Below the pieces are notes generated by a model. The model saw nothing but the letters and a program-made list of their open reading frames with translations. It made no database searches and was not told the origin of the DNA. Both the position numbers and the translations under genes were made by a program. Source: Streptomyces liliiviolaceus (GTDB lineage Bacteria > Actinomycetota > Actinomycetes > Streptomycetales > Streptomycetaceae). Taken from it: a DNA stretch of 64,000 nucleotides. How positions within the stretch are numbered: position 1 is the stretch's first letter; each line of letters starts with the position of its first letter. Location of the stretch: assembly GCF_018070025.1 (NCBI RefSeq), contig NZ_JAGPYQ010000001.1:2976001-3040000 (forward strand), written 5' to 3'. This document shows positions 31,847-40,063 of the stretch, piece by piece.

Positions 31847-32617
31847 ATGTCCGAGCGGCGCGCATCCGACGACTCCAGGAACACCCTCCCCGCGGCGCGC
31901 TCCCCCCGCGAGCGGCGCGTGAGCAGCCAGATCCAGCGAGAGGTCACCCAGCTGATCCTCGACCGCAGACTCCGGGCCGGTGCGCCCCTGCCCACCGAGG
32001 CCGAGCTGATGGAGTCCCTCGGCGTCAGCCGCAACTCCGTGCGCGAGGCGCTGAAGGCGCTCCAGGCCCTCGACATCGTCGAGATCAGACACGGTTACGG
32101 CACCTATGTCGGCCAGGCCTCGCTGACCCCGTTCGTCGACGGCCTCACCTTCCGCACCCTGGCCCGGCAGGCCGACGACACCGACGACACGGGCGCGTTG
32201 GCCGAGATACTCCAGGTCAGGGAGGTCCTGGAGGAGGGGCTGATGCGACGGGTCGCGGGGGAGCTGTCGGACGGCGAGCTGGCACGCCTCGAAGCGGTGG
32301 TGGACCGGATGGAGGAGGCGGGCCTCGCGGGACGCCCGTTCCCCGAACTCGACCGCGAGTTCCACGAGTTGCTGTACGCACCCCTCGGAAACGCCCTGGT
32401 GCCGCAGCTGTTGGGCGCCTTCTGGACCGTCTTCCGGCGGGTCTCCGGCGTCCGGGGGTGGACCGACGACCCGGCGCCCGCGGTCACGGTCCGCCGCCAC
32501 CGTGACATAGTCGTCGCCCTGCGGGCGCACGACGTGGAGGGGGCGCAGCAAGCGATGGCGGACCATTTCCGGGGGATCGAGGCGCGAGCCGCCCAGGAGT
32601 CACGGGGCGTCGGATGA
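31847..32617 (+). CDS. FadR-subfamily GntR transcriptional regulator
   Basis: A 256-aa regulator. The N-terminal winged helix contains VTQLILDRRLRAGAPLPTEA and SLGVSRNSVREALKALQAL. The C-terminal all-helical FCD domain contains the metal-ligand pattern D...H with DREFHELLYAP and a late HRDIVVAL. The ligand is probably a sugar acid or amino sugar acid, as for many FadR-type regulators. ATG 31847 is preferred because no Shine-Dalgarno sequence is present and a -10 lies just upstream; in-frame alternatives are 31838 and 31808. It is divergent from the binding-protein operon and overlaps the next gene (ATGA). Confidence 0.92.
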   Translation: MSERRASDDSRNTLPAARSPRERRVSSQIQREVTQLILDRRLRAGAPLPTEAELMESLGVSRNSVREALKALQALDIVEIRHGYGTYVGQASLTPFVDGLTFRTLARQADDTDDTGALAEILQVREVLEEGLMRRVAGELSDGELARLEAVVDRMEEAGLAGRPFPELDREFHELLYAPLGNALVPQLLGAFWTVFRRVSGVRGWTDDPAPAVTVRRHRDIVVALRAHDVEGAQQAMADHFRGIEARAAQESRGVG

Positions 32618-33060
32618 CGGCGAGTTGGGGCGAGGGAACGCCCGGAGTGCTCCGGCTGCCGTCCGGGCGGCCGGTACGGGGACGGGGGCTGCGCAACGCA
32701 CTCGACCCGGCGGTCGTCCACCCGACGTACGGCGTCTACCTGCTCGGCAGGGAACCGTCCACGCTAGCCGAACTCCCGTGGGAGACACGGTGGTTGCGGT
32801 GGCCCGACTTCCGGCTGCCGACGGACCGGACCCAGGCGCGCACAGTGCTGACGGACCTCTGGGAGCGGGCGGCCGACCCTGCCCAGCGCGTCGAGGTCGC
32901 CTGCGGGGGCGGCCGTGGCCGGACCGGCACGGCCCTGGCCTGTCTCGCGATCCTCGACGGCGTGCCGCCCGAGGAGGCCGTGCAGTTCGTACGACGGAAC
33001 TACGACCGCCACGCCGTGGAAACCCCGTGGCAGCGAAGGTACGTACGCACGTTCGGGTGA
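32614..33060 (+). CDS. Protein-tyrosine-phosphatase-like protein
   Basis: A 148-aa cytoplasmic protein with a C-x5-R phosphatase loop in VACGGGRGRTGTA (C97, R103). The His that normally precedes the catalytic Cys (HCxxGxxRT) is Ala here. A helix after the loop and the NYDRHAVETPWQRRYVR tail match a small actinobacterial PTP-like family. Translation is coupled to the gntR gene through an ATGA overlap, so a link to the regulator or transporter is possible. The substrate is unknown; the loop suggests phosphate monoester hydrolysis. Confidence 0.75.
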   Translation: MTASWGEGTPGVLRLPSGRPVRGRGLRNALDPAVVHPTYGVYLLGREPSTLAELPWETRWLRWPDFRLPTDRTQARTVLTDLWERAADPAQRVEVACGGGRGRTGTALACLAILDGVPPEEAVQFVRRNYDRHAVETPWQRRYVRTFG

Positions 33061-33149
33061 GTGTCGCCCGACCGGTCTCATCCCTTGGTCGGGGAGCCGT
33101 AGACCATCGGCCGACAGCGGGGGAGGCCTCCGCCCGGCAGGCTGACGGC

Positions 33150-34307
33150 ATGGCTGAGAACACAGGGATGAGCAGGGCACGGTTCATGGCCGCGGCGGCA
33201 GCGGTGGGGGTGGGTGCGGCAGCGGGCCTTCCGTTGGCCTCCGCGGCGGAGGCTGCGGCGGAGGACGACACCCGCCGTGGACGCGCGGGCCGCGGGCTCA
33301 CGCACCGCGGGGTCGTCTACACGGTCGGGGCCGGGGAGACCCCGGGGACGGCGTGGAGCGAGCGCCGGATGCGCGGTGACATCCGGGCCATCGCGCACGA
33401 CCTGCACGCCGACACCGTCGAGGTCACCGGGGACGGCGTCGAGCGGCTCACCGCCACGGCGGACGAGGTCGCGGAGCGGGGCCTGCACGTCTGGCTCCAG
33501 CCGACGCTGGGCGACGTGCCGGAGAAGCAGATCCTCGACCACCTCGCGGAGGCGGGCCGGCACGGGGAGCGGCTGCGGCGGCAGGGGGCGCGGGTCACGC
33601 TCGCCGTGGGGTGCGAGTTCTGGCTGTTCGTACCGGGGATCGTGCCGGGGGCGGACGTCTTCGAGCGCATCGAGAACCTGCGGAAGGAGGACTTCGACCT
33701 GGCGGGGATGCAGCGGCGGCTGGCCGCGTTCACCGCGAAGGCGGCGGGGGTGGGGCGGTCGGTGTTCCACGGGAAGCTCAGTTACGCCGCCGCGCAGGAC
33801 GCGTCGTTCGAGAACGTCGACTGGAACCTCTTCGACATCGTGGGCATCGACTACTACTCGTACTTTCCGCAACGGGAACGGTACGTGGCCGAATTGCGGA
33901 AGTTCCGGCGGTGGGGAAAACCGGTCGCCATCACCGAATTCGGCACCTGTACGTTCGTCGGCGCGCCGGAACAGGGCGGGATGGGCTGGGACGCCGTCGA
34001 TTACGGCAAGGAACCTCCGGAGATCAAGGGCGACCTGGTGCGCAGTGAGCGTGTACAGGCCGCTTATCTGACCGATCTGCTCGACGTCTTCGAGTCGATG
34101 GGCCTGTACGCGGCGATGGCGTTCGAGTTCGTCACCGCGGACGCCCCGCATCGCCCGGACAATCCGCGTTACGACCTCGACATGGCGTCCTACGCCGTCG
34201 TCAAGCCTCTGAAGAACCGGCCCGACGACCCGGATTCCCCCTGGCACTGGGAACCGAAACAGGCGTTCCACGCGCTGGCACGGCAGTACGGGCGAAAGTC
34301 CGCCTGA
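33150..34307 (+). CDS. Secreted TIM-barrel (glycoside-hydrolase-like) protein
   Basis: A 385-aa exported protein. The N-terminal signal (MSRARFMAAAAAVGVGAAAG, then LPLASAAEAAA) starts at an internal Met, and the chosen ATG at 33150 is six codons earlier. The rest looks like a (beta/alpha)8 barrel: GVVYTVGAG, LHVWLQPTLGD, VTLAVGCEFWLFVPG, NLFDIVGIDYYSYFP, and a strand-end Glu in PVAITEFGTCTF like the nucleophile strand of many clan A glycosidases. I do not recognise a specific family, and the substrate is unknown. The signal lacks a clear twin-Arg. It may serve the glycan-scavenging locus upstream, but this is only proximity. Confidence 0.7.
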   Translation: MAENTGMSRARFMAAAAAVGVGAAAGLPLASAAEAAAEDDTRRGRAGRGLTHRGVVYTVGAGETPGTAWSERRMRGDIRAIAHDLHADTVEVTGDGVERLTATADEVAERGLHVWLQPTLGDVPEKQILDHLAEAGRHGERLRRQGARVTLAVGCEFWLFVPGIVPGADVFERIENLRKEDFDLAGMQRRLAAFTAKAAGVGRSVFHGKLSYAAAQDASFENVDWNLFDIVGIDYYSYFPQRERYVAELRKFRRWGKPVAITEFGTCTFVGAPEQGGMGWDAVDYGKEPPEIKGDLVRSERVQAAYLTDLLDVFESMGLYAAMAFEFVTADAPHRPDNPRYDLDMASYAVVKPLKNRPDDPDSPWHWEPKQAFHALARQYGRKSA

Positions 34308-34394
34308 CGAATTCCGCGGCAATGATTTTGACGGCTTTATGGTCATCCCATTGCGGCGCACGCACCCGAATAGTCCGAAGCGCTTCGGTGAGCG

Positions 34395-34592
34395 TCACGC
34401 CGCCACGGCGTCGACGAACGCCGTCCAGGCGCGGGTCCCGACGAGCAGGACGGGCCCCGCGCCGATTTTGCTGTCCCGCACGGGGACGATGCCGGGGACT
34501 CCGTCGGCTACCTCGACGCAGTCTTCGCCGCCGCTGCCTCCGCTGTGGCTGCTCTTGCGCCAACGGGCAGCGCTCAGGTCGTACTCCCGCAT
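34395..34592 (-). CDS. DUF397 domain protein
   Basis: A 65-aa protein fully covered by DUF397, with the signature WRKSSHSGGSGGEDCVEVAD and a C-terminal RAWTAFVDAV. In Streptomyces such proteins are encoded beside XRE regulators with a DUF5753 domain. Some pairs act in development and antibiotic control, probably as antagonist or partner of the regulator. It overlaps the XRE gene by 19 nt. Confidence 0.9.
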   Translation of the reverse strand: MREYDLSAARWRKSSHSGGSGGEDCVEVADGVPGIVPVRDSKIGAGPVLLVGTRAWTAFVDAVAA

Positions 34593-35407
34593 TGCTTATG
34601 GTCCTCTGCCGCCGACTGGATCAAGGTCAGGGACGCCTCCGGTGACAGCGCGGCGGCCCTGATGAGATCGTAGGACGATTGGGTCCGCTTCACCACTGCC
34701 GGTTCGTCCAGCAGATTTCCTGAAAGAACCGCCTCTGTGTAGACAGTTGGCGGAGCATCCTCGAACTCCATGAGCTTCATCATCTTGCCCATCTCTCGGT
34801 GTGCTCCAGCCGAGAACGGCAGCACCTGCAGCAGTACCTTGCGTTCCTGCGTCAGCGTCACGATGTGGTCCAGCTGGTGGGCCATGACCTTCGGGCCGCC
34901 TACGGCGACGCGCAGGACCGTCTCGTGGAGGACCGCCCAATACACGGGCCTAGTAGCGTCCTTGAGGAGTCGCGTCCGGTCCATGCGCCCCTTGAGCAGT
35001 TCCTCGATGTAGCTGTCCGGGGCCAGCGGGTTGCCTGCCAGGAAGACCGCCTGTGCGTACTCCCGCGTCTGTAGGAGCCCGGGGACCACGGTGGGGGCGT
35101 ACTCGCTGATCGCAGTCGCCAGCCGTTCCAGCTCCACCACGTGTGCGAAGTACTCGGTATAGGGCTGGTCCTTGATCAGTTTTTGCCACAGGCGCTCGAA
35201 AAAGCCGGCGGTTTGTAGGACCTCGTCGATACGCGCCGCCACATCCAACTGCGGCTTACGAATTGCCTGTTCGAATTGCCCGATGTAGCCGCCCGACACA
35301 AAAACGCGATAACCCAACTCCGCCTGTGTCAGGCCCGCCTCCTCCCGGTGTCTCTTCAGCTCTGTTCCGAAGAACTCCCAAGCCGCCTGCCGTGAACCAT
35401 TGGCCAT
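34574..35407 (-). CDS. XRE family regulator with DUF5753-type C-terminal domain
   Basis: A 277-aa DNA-binding protein. The N-terminal helix-turn-helix is ELKRHREEAGLTQAELGYRV followed by GGYIGQFEQAIRKP. The rest is the DUF5753-type domain, with VPGLLQTREYAQAV as its hallmark. The start at 35407 is chosen for an AGGGGG ribosome site at 7 nt; ATG 35428 is an alternative. It pairs with the downstream DUF397 gene and is divergent from two small ORFs (35524-35963), a recurrent Streptomyces cassette. Confidence 0.92.
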   Translation of the reverse strand: MANGSRQAAWEFFGTELKRHREEAGLTQAELGYRVFVSGGYIGQFEQAIRKPQLDVAARIDEVLQTAGFFERLWQKLIKDQPYTEYFAHVVELERLATAISEYAPTVVPGLLQTREYAQAVFLAGNPLAPDSYIEELLKGRMDRTRLLKDATRPVYWAVLHETVLRVAVGGPKVMAHQLDHIVTLTQERKVLLQVLPFSAGAHREMGKMMKLMEFEDAPPTVYTEAVLSGNLLDEPAVVKRTQSSYDLIRAAALSPEASLTLIQSAAEDHKQCGSTT

Positions 35408-35523
35408 GGAAAACCCCCTGTACTGCATCGGCGTTGCTGAGAGTAGAGGTCTTCCAAAGAGTAAGTGGTGGGCGCCATCGTGGAGAGGGAAAGAGTAGAA
35501 CCCGAAAGGGAAGGGGAACACCC

Positions 35524-35751
35524 GTGAGGTCTGCCCGCCAGGCAACCGACGCACAGCACGCGACGGCCTGCGTCGAACAAGCGGAGGAAACGGTGAAGGA
35601 ATTGCGCGAAGCACTCGCAACCGCAGGAATTAAGCTGCCGACACTCCGGATCGACCCGGTGACTTTGGCGCGGGAGGCGCCATGCCCCCTCGTGGAACTC
35701 GGCCGGTGTTCCGTCGAGACGGCGGCCCGGCTCGCGGCGGTGCTCCGGTGA
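35524..35751 (+). CDS. Small hypothetical protein of the XRE/DUF397 cassette
   Basis: A 75-aa hypothetical protein starting with GTG behind AGGGGAA. It is predicted mostly helical with a heptad-like stretch (CVEQAEETVKELREALATAG) followed by LPTLRIDPVTL. It is divergent to the XRE gene and coupled by GTGA to the next ORF. I do not recognise a family with known function. Confidence 0.65.
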   Translation: MRSARQATDAQHATACVEQAEETVKELREALATAGIKLPTLRIDPVTLAREAPCPLVELGRCSVETAARLAAVLR

Positions 35752-35963
35752 AGCCGATCGTGGGGATGTACGTCGTCGACACCAGCAGCGGCCGGGTGGG
35801 CAGGGTGATGGGCCACGAGGGCCCGTACCTGCAACTGCGGCCCTACGGTGGCGGCCGGGAGTGGGACTGCGCACCGGACACCGTCCGGGGAGCCACCGTG
35901 GCGGAACGGCTCAGCGCCGCCACCGCGTACGCCAACGCACGCAGCCGGGGCGAGGTCCCTTGA
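35748..35963 (+). CDS. Small hypothetical protein, coupled to 35524-35751
   Basis: A 71-aa protein with a short beta-rich start (VGMYVVDTSSGRVGRVMGHE) like a small SH3-type barrel, an aromatic/Trp-bearing strand (GGREWDCAPDT) and a C-terminal Ala-rich helix. The GTG start overlaps the previous stop (GTGA). The function is unknown; similar small proteins accompany XRE/DUF397 pairs in Streptomyces. Confidence 0.65.
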   Translation: MKPIVGMYVVDTSSGRVGRVMGHEGPYLQLRPYGGGREWDCAPDTVRGATVAERLSAATAYANARSRGEVP

Positions 35964-36009
35964 AAGGACCCCGGCCGCACCCGCCGCCCGCGTACGGGAG
36001 AATGGGGCC

Positions 36010-36762
36010 ATGAGCCTGTTCCGCGACGACGGCATCGTGCTGCGCACCCAGAAGCTGGGTGAGGCGGACCGGATCATCACCTTGCTCACGCGCGGTCACG
36101 GACGCGTACGGGCCGTGGCCCGCGGGGTGCGCCGGACGAAGTCGAAGTTCGGGGCCCGGCTCGAACCCTTCTCCCACGTCGACGTGCAGTTCTTCGCGCG
36201 CGGGAGCGAGCTGATCGGCCGCGGGCTGCCGCTGTGCACGCAGAGCGAGACGATCGCTCCGTACGGCGGCGGGATCGTCACCGACTACGCCCGGTACACC
36301 GCCGGGACGGCCATGCTGGAGACGGCCGAGCGGTTCACGGACCACGAGGGCGAGCCCGCCGTCCAGCAGTACCTGCTGCTCGTCGGCGGGCTGCGCACCC
36401 TCGCGCAGGGCGAGCACGAGCCGCACCTCATCCTCGACGCCTTCTTGCTGCGGTCCCTCGCCGTGAACGGGTACGCGCCCAGCTTCAGCGACTGCGCCAA
36501 ATGCGGCATGCCCGGACCGAATCGCTTCTTCTCGGTCGCCGCGGGAGGTTCCGTCTGCGTCGACTGCCGGGTGCCCGGCAGCGTCGTACCCTCGGCGGGG
36601 GCCCTCGAACTGCTCGGCGCGCTGCTGACCGGTGACTGGGCACACGCCGACGCGTGCGAACCGCGGTACGTGAAGGAAGGCAGCGGCCTCGTGTCGGCCT
36701 ACCTGCACTGGCACCTGGAGCGCGGCCTGCGCTCCCTGCGGTACGTCGAGAAGAGCACCTGA
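36010..36762 (+). CDS. recO: DNA repair protein RecO
   Basis: Recombination mediator of the RecFOR pathway that loads RecA on SSB-coated DNA, 250 aa. It has an N-terminal OB fold (DDGIVLRTQKLGEADRIITL), a helical middle and a C-terminal zinc finger with CAKCGMPG and CVDC. ATG 36010 follows GAGAAT by 6 nt (possible leaderless start), with a GGGAG also nearby. uppS follows at 55 nt. In many Gram-positives recO is next to era; here 24.7 kb of accessory genes lie between. Confidence 0.95.
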   Translation: MSLFRDDGIVLRTQKLGEADRIITLLTRGHGRVRAVARGVRRTKSKFGARLEPFSHVDVQFFARGSELIGRGLPLCTQSETIAPYGGGIVTDYARYTAGTAMLETAERFTDHEGEPAVQQYLLLVGGLRTLAQGEHEPHLILDAFLLRSLAVNGYAPSFSDCAKCGMPGPNRFFSVAAGGSVCVDCRVPGSVVPSAGALELLGALLTGDWAHADACEPRYVKEGSGLVSAYLHWHLERGLRSLRYVEKST

Positions 36763-36816
36763 GCGGCACACGACCGGCTGTACTTGCTGTACGAGATCTG
36801 AGGAGACGAGAAGCAG

Positions 36817-37668
36817 ATGGTGGTACGCGGGATCCTGGGGCGCCAGCGCCGCGAGTACAAGACGCCGGAGCCGCACCCGTCCGGTGCCCGCGCGCCCAAG
36901 CTCCCCGGCGAGCTGATCCCGAACCACGTGGCGTGCGTGATGGACGGGAACGGGCGCTGGGCCAAGGAGCGCGGGCTGCCGCGTACCGAGGGGCACCGGG
37001 TGGGGGAGGGCGTCGTCATGGACGTCCTCAAGGGATGCCTTGAGCTGGGCGTCAAGAACCTGTCCCTGTACGCCTTCTCCACGGAGAACTGGAAGCGGTC
37101 GCCCGAGGAGGTCCGCTTCCTGATGAACTTCAACAAGGACGTCATCCGGCGCCGGCGCGACGAGATGAACGACCTCGGCATCCGGATCCGGTGGGTCGGG
37201 CGGATGCCGAAGCTGTGGAAGTCCGTCGTGCAGGAGCTGCAGGTCGCGCAGGAGCAAACGCAGGGTAACGACGCGATGACCTTGTATTTCTGCGTGAATT
37301 ACGGGGGGCGGGCGGAGCTGGCCGACGCGGCGAAGGCGATGGCGTTGGATGTCGCCGCGGGGAAGCTCGACCCGGAGAAGGTCAGCGAGAAGACGATCCA
37401 GAAGTATCTGTACTACCCGGACATGCCGGATGTGGACCTGTTCCTTCGCCCCAGTGGGGAGCAGCGGACGTCCAACTACCTGATCTGGCAGTCCAGTTAC
37501 GCGGAGATGGTCTTCCAGGACGTGCTGTGGCCGGACTTCGATCGGCGGGATCTGTGGCGGGCGTGCGTGGAGTACGCGTCGCGGGACCGGCGGTTCGGCG
37601 GGGCGGTCCCGAACGAGGACCTGCTCACCATGGAAGCGGACATGAGGGGCCGCCCGGACCCCAACTGA
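36817..37668 (+). CDS. uppS: Isoprenyl transferase (undecaprenyl/polyprenyl diphosphate synthase)
   Basis: Z-type cis-prenyltransferase that makes the long-chain polyprenyl diphosphate carrier for peptidoglycan synthesis, 283 aa. Family landmarks are [20 protein letters not shown] (catalytic Asp in MDGNGRW), [13 protein letters not shown] and the C-terminal [18 protein letters not shown] with WPDF. The ATG at 36817 is preceded by GAGGAGACGAGAAG. It is probably cotranscribed with recO. Confidence 0.96.
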   Translation: MVVRGILGRQRREYKTPEPHPSGARAPKLPGELIPNHVACVMDGNGRWAKERGLPRTEGHRVGEGVVMDVLKGCLELGVKNLSLYAFSTENWKRSPEEVRFLMNFNKDVIRRRRDEMNDLGIRIRWVGRMPKLWKSVVQELQVAQEQTQGNDAMTLYFCVNYGGRAELADAAKAMALDVAAGKLDPEKVSEKTIQKYLYYPDMPDVDLFLRPSGEQRTSNYLIWQSSYAEMVFQDVLWPDFDRRDLWRACVEYASRDRRFGGAVPNEDLLTMEADMRGRPDPN

Positions 37669-37714
37669 CGCCCCCTGAGGAAGAGCTTCGGCTGCGGGCC
37701 GGTGGGGGTCACCC

Positions 37715-37769
37715 GCGCAGTTCCCCGCGCCCCTAGGTACCTAGGGGCGCGGGGAACTGCGCAATCTTT
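37715..37769. terminator. 48-bp perfect palindrome between uppS and zur
   Basis: Family A arms 37715-37733 and 37744-37762 are joined by TAGGTACCTA, so the whole 48 bp is a perfect palindrome with no loop, followed by AATCTTT. It lies between convergent genes. It is the most perfect copy of the repeat in this window. Confidence 0.75.
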
Positions 37770-37795
37770 GGCGTCGACCCCCACCGGGCCGAGGT

Positions 37796-38218
37796 TCATA
37801 CTCCCTGGCCGCGCGCAGCGCAGTCCGCGCAGGTGCCGAAGATTTCCACCGTGTGGGCGACGTTCACGTAGCCGTGTTCCGAGGCGATCGCCTCCGCCCA
37901 CTTCTCCACAGCCGGCCCCTCCACCTCCACCGCCTTGCCGCACACCCGGCACACCAGATGATGGTGATGGTCCCCGCTCGCACAGCGGCGGTACACCGAC
38001 TCCCCGTCGGACGTACGCAGCACGTCGACCTCACCCGCGTCCGCGAGCGACTGAAGCGTGCGGTACACCGTGGTCAGCCCGACGGAGTCGCCCTTGTGCT
38101 TGAGCATGTCGTGCAGATCCTGCGCACTACGGAACTCGTCCACCTCGTCGAGCGCCGCCGCCACGGCGGCACGCTGCCGGGTGGAACGGCCCCGTACGGG
38201 CGGTCCAGCGGTCGTCAC
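37796..38218 (-). CDS. zur: Zinc uptake regulator Zur (Fur family)
   Basis: A 140-aa Fur-family repressor that uses zinc as corepressor. The winged helix contains GLTTVYRTLQSLADAGEVDV. The metal-binding region has SGDHHHHLVCRVCGKAVEV, and the structural Cys pair ends in CADC. Linkage to znuABC and a Zur-like box (41060-41074) supports Zur rather than Fur. The GTG at 38218 has GGAGG upstream. It is last in znuA-znuC-znuB-zur. Confidence 0.93.
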   Translation of the reverse strand: MTTAGPPVRGRSTRQRAAVAAALDEVDEFRSAQDLHDMLKHKGDSVGLTTVYRTLQSLADAGEVDVLRTSDGESVYRRCASGDHHHHLVCRVCGKAVEVEGPAVEKWAEAIASEHGYVNVAHTVEIFGTCADCAARGQGV

Positions 38219-38277
38219 CGTTGCCTCCAAACGTCTGCGGCTTGCCGGGCCATTGTGCCAGCCCGAGCTGGGCGCGG

Positions 38278-39192
38278 TCAGACGCCGACCTTGCCGGTCG
38301 GTGTGCGGGAGCCGGGAATGGCACACTCCGCCGGGTCCCCGCCCTCGCGTGCCGCGGCCTGCGCGGCGGCCCGCGCCCGCCGCCTGGCCAGCGGCGTCGC
38401 CGCCACCGTGAGCAGCATGAACGCCCCGATGGTCAGCAGCACGATCGTCGCGCCGGGCGGCACGTCCTGGTAGTACGACGTCACCGTGCCGCCGATCGTC
38501 ACGCTGACGCCGATCGCCACCGAGATCGCGAAGGTGGCGGCGAAACTCCGGCTCAGCTGCTGCGCGGCGGCCACCGGGACCACCATCAGCGCGGAGACCA
38601 GGAGCAGGCCGACGACCCGCATGGCGACCGTGACGGTGACGGCGGCCGTGATCGCCGTGAGGAGGTTCAGGGCGCGGACGGGCAGCCCCGTCACCCGCGC
38701 GAACTCCTCGTCCTGGCTCACCGCGAACAGCTGCCGGCGCAGACCGATCGTGACGAGGACGACGAAGGCGGCCAGCAGGCAGATCGCCGTCACGTCCGAC
38801 TCCGACACCGTGGAGAGCGAGCCGAAGAGGTACGAGGTCAGGTTGGCGTTGGAGCCGCCGGGAGCGAGGTTGATGAACATCACGCCGCCCGCCATGCCCC
38901 CGTAGAAGAGCATCGCCAGCGCGATGTCGCCGCGCGTCTTGCCGTACCAGCGGATCAGTTCCATCAGGACCGCGCCGACCACGGAGACGGCCGTCGCCAT
39001 CCATACCGGGGACCAGGAGAGCAGGAAGCCGAGGCCGACGCCGGTCATCGCGACATGGCCGATGCCGTCGCCCAGCAGGGCCTGGCGGCGCTGGACGAGG
39101 TAGATGCCGACCGCGGGCGCGGTGATGCCGACGAGGACGGCCGCGAGCAGGGCCCGCTGCATGAAGGCGTAATCGAGGATTTCGAGGTTCAT
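38278..39192 (-). CDS. znuB: Zinc ABC transporter permease
   Basis: A 304-aa ABC-3 family permease with about eight hydrophobic segments. It begins MNLEILDYAFMQRALLAAVL and contains VGIYLVQRRQALLGDGIGHV, the typical ABC-3 N-terminal region. The C-terminal tail carries a basic stretch. It is 5 nt downstream of znuC. It forms the membrane channel of the ZnuABC importer. Confidence 0.94.
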   Translation of the reverse strand: MNLEILDYAFMQRALLAAVLVGITAPAVGIYLVQRRQALLGDGIGHVAMTGVGLGFLLSWSPVWMATAVSVVGAVLMELIRWYGKTRGDIALAMLFYGGMAGGVMFINLAPGGSNANLTSYLFGSLSTVSESDVTAICLLAAFVVLVTIGLRRQLFAVSQDEEFARVTGLPVRALNLLTAITAAVTVTVAMRVVGLLLVSALMVVPVAAAQQLSRSFAATFAISVAIGVSVTIGGTVTSYYQDVPPGATIVLLTIGAFMLLTVAATPLARRRARAAAQAAAREGGDPAECAIPGSRTPTGKVGV

Positions 39193-39197
39193 GGCGG

Positions 39198-40010
39198 TCA
39201 GCTCAGCAGTCCTGTGCGGAGGGGTTCGGCGTCGTGGGCCGCGTGGGGGTGGACGTGGTCGTGGCCGGGCAGCGCGTGCTGGCCGAGCGCCCGCGGGGGC
39301 GGGCCGTCGTGCAGCACGCAGCCGTCGCGCAGCACGACCGCGCGGTCGATCAGCGGCTCCAGCGGGCCCAGCTCGTGCAGCACGAGGAGGACGGACGTGC
39401 CCGCCGCGACCTGCTCCCGCAGGGTCGCCGCGAGGACCTCCTGGCTCGCCAGGTCCACGCCCGCCATCGGCTCGTCCATGATCAGCAGTTCCGGTACGGA
39501 GGCCAGCGCGCGGGCGATCAGGACGCGCTGGTGCTGGCCGCCGGAGAGGGCGTCCACGGAGTCCTTGGCGCGGTCGGCGAGGCCCACCAGCTCCAGGGCG
39601 TGCCGGACGGCCTCGCGGTCCGCCTTGCGCAGCACGCCGAAGCGGGCGCGGGACAGCCGCCCGGAGGACACCACCTCGGTCACCGTGGCGGGCACGCCGC
39701 CGGCGGCCGTCGTGCGCTGCGGTACGTATCCCACGCGCGCCCAGTCGCGGAAGCGGCGCCGGGGCGTGCCGAACAGCTCGATCTCGCCGCCCGTGACCGG
39801 GACCTGCCCGATGATCGTGCGGATGGCGGTCGACTTGCCGGAGCCGTTGGCGCCGAGCAGCGCGACGACCTCACCGCGGTTCACGGTGAGGTCGATGCCG
39901 CGCAGGACGGGGCGTGAGCCGAGTTCGGCCGTCACACCGCGCAGGGAGATCACAGGCGGGTGCGGTGTGCCGGTCGAGGTGTCGGTCGGTGTGTCGGACC
40001 CGTTCGTCAT
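39198..40010 (-). CDS. znuC: Zinc ABC transporter ATP-binding protein
   Basis: A 270-aa ATPase subunit. Walker A is GANGSGKST, the signature is LSGGQHQRVLIARAL, and Walker B is LLIMDEPMAGVD. The C-terminal tail is His-rich (HALPGHDHVHPHAAHDAEP), which is unusual for the ATPase and fits a metal-sensing or buffering role. The ATG at 40010 has GGAGG. It is the second gene of the znu operon. Confidence 0.94.
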   Translation of the reverse strand: MTNGSDTPTDTSTGTPHPPVISLRGVTAELGSRPVLRGIDLTVNRGEVVALLGANGSGKSTAIRTIIGQVPVTGGEIELFGTPRRRFRDWARVGYVPQRTTAAGGVPATVTEVVSSGRLSRARFGVLRKADREAVRHALELVGLADRAKDSVDALSGGQHQRVLIARALASVPELLIMDEPMAGVDLASQEVLAATLREQVAAGTSVLLVLHELGPLEPLIDRAVVLRDGCVLHDGPPPRALGQHALPGHDHVHPHAAHDAEPLRTGLLS

Positions 40011-40063
40011 GCCGACGTCCTCCGGAGGCTGCTCGTGCTGCTCATGTCGCTGTCATTTCACGG

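Noticed and set aside
33150..34307. Abortive phage-infection protein
   Set aside because: A label of that sort came to mind for similar Streptomyces proteins, but the sequence looks like an exported TIM-barrel protein and no phage-defence context is present.
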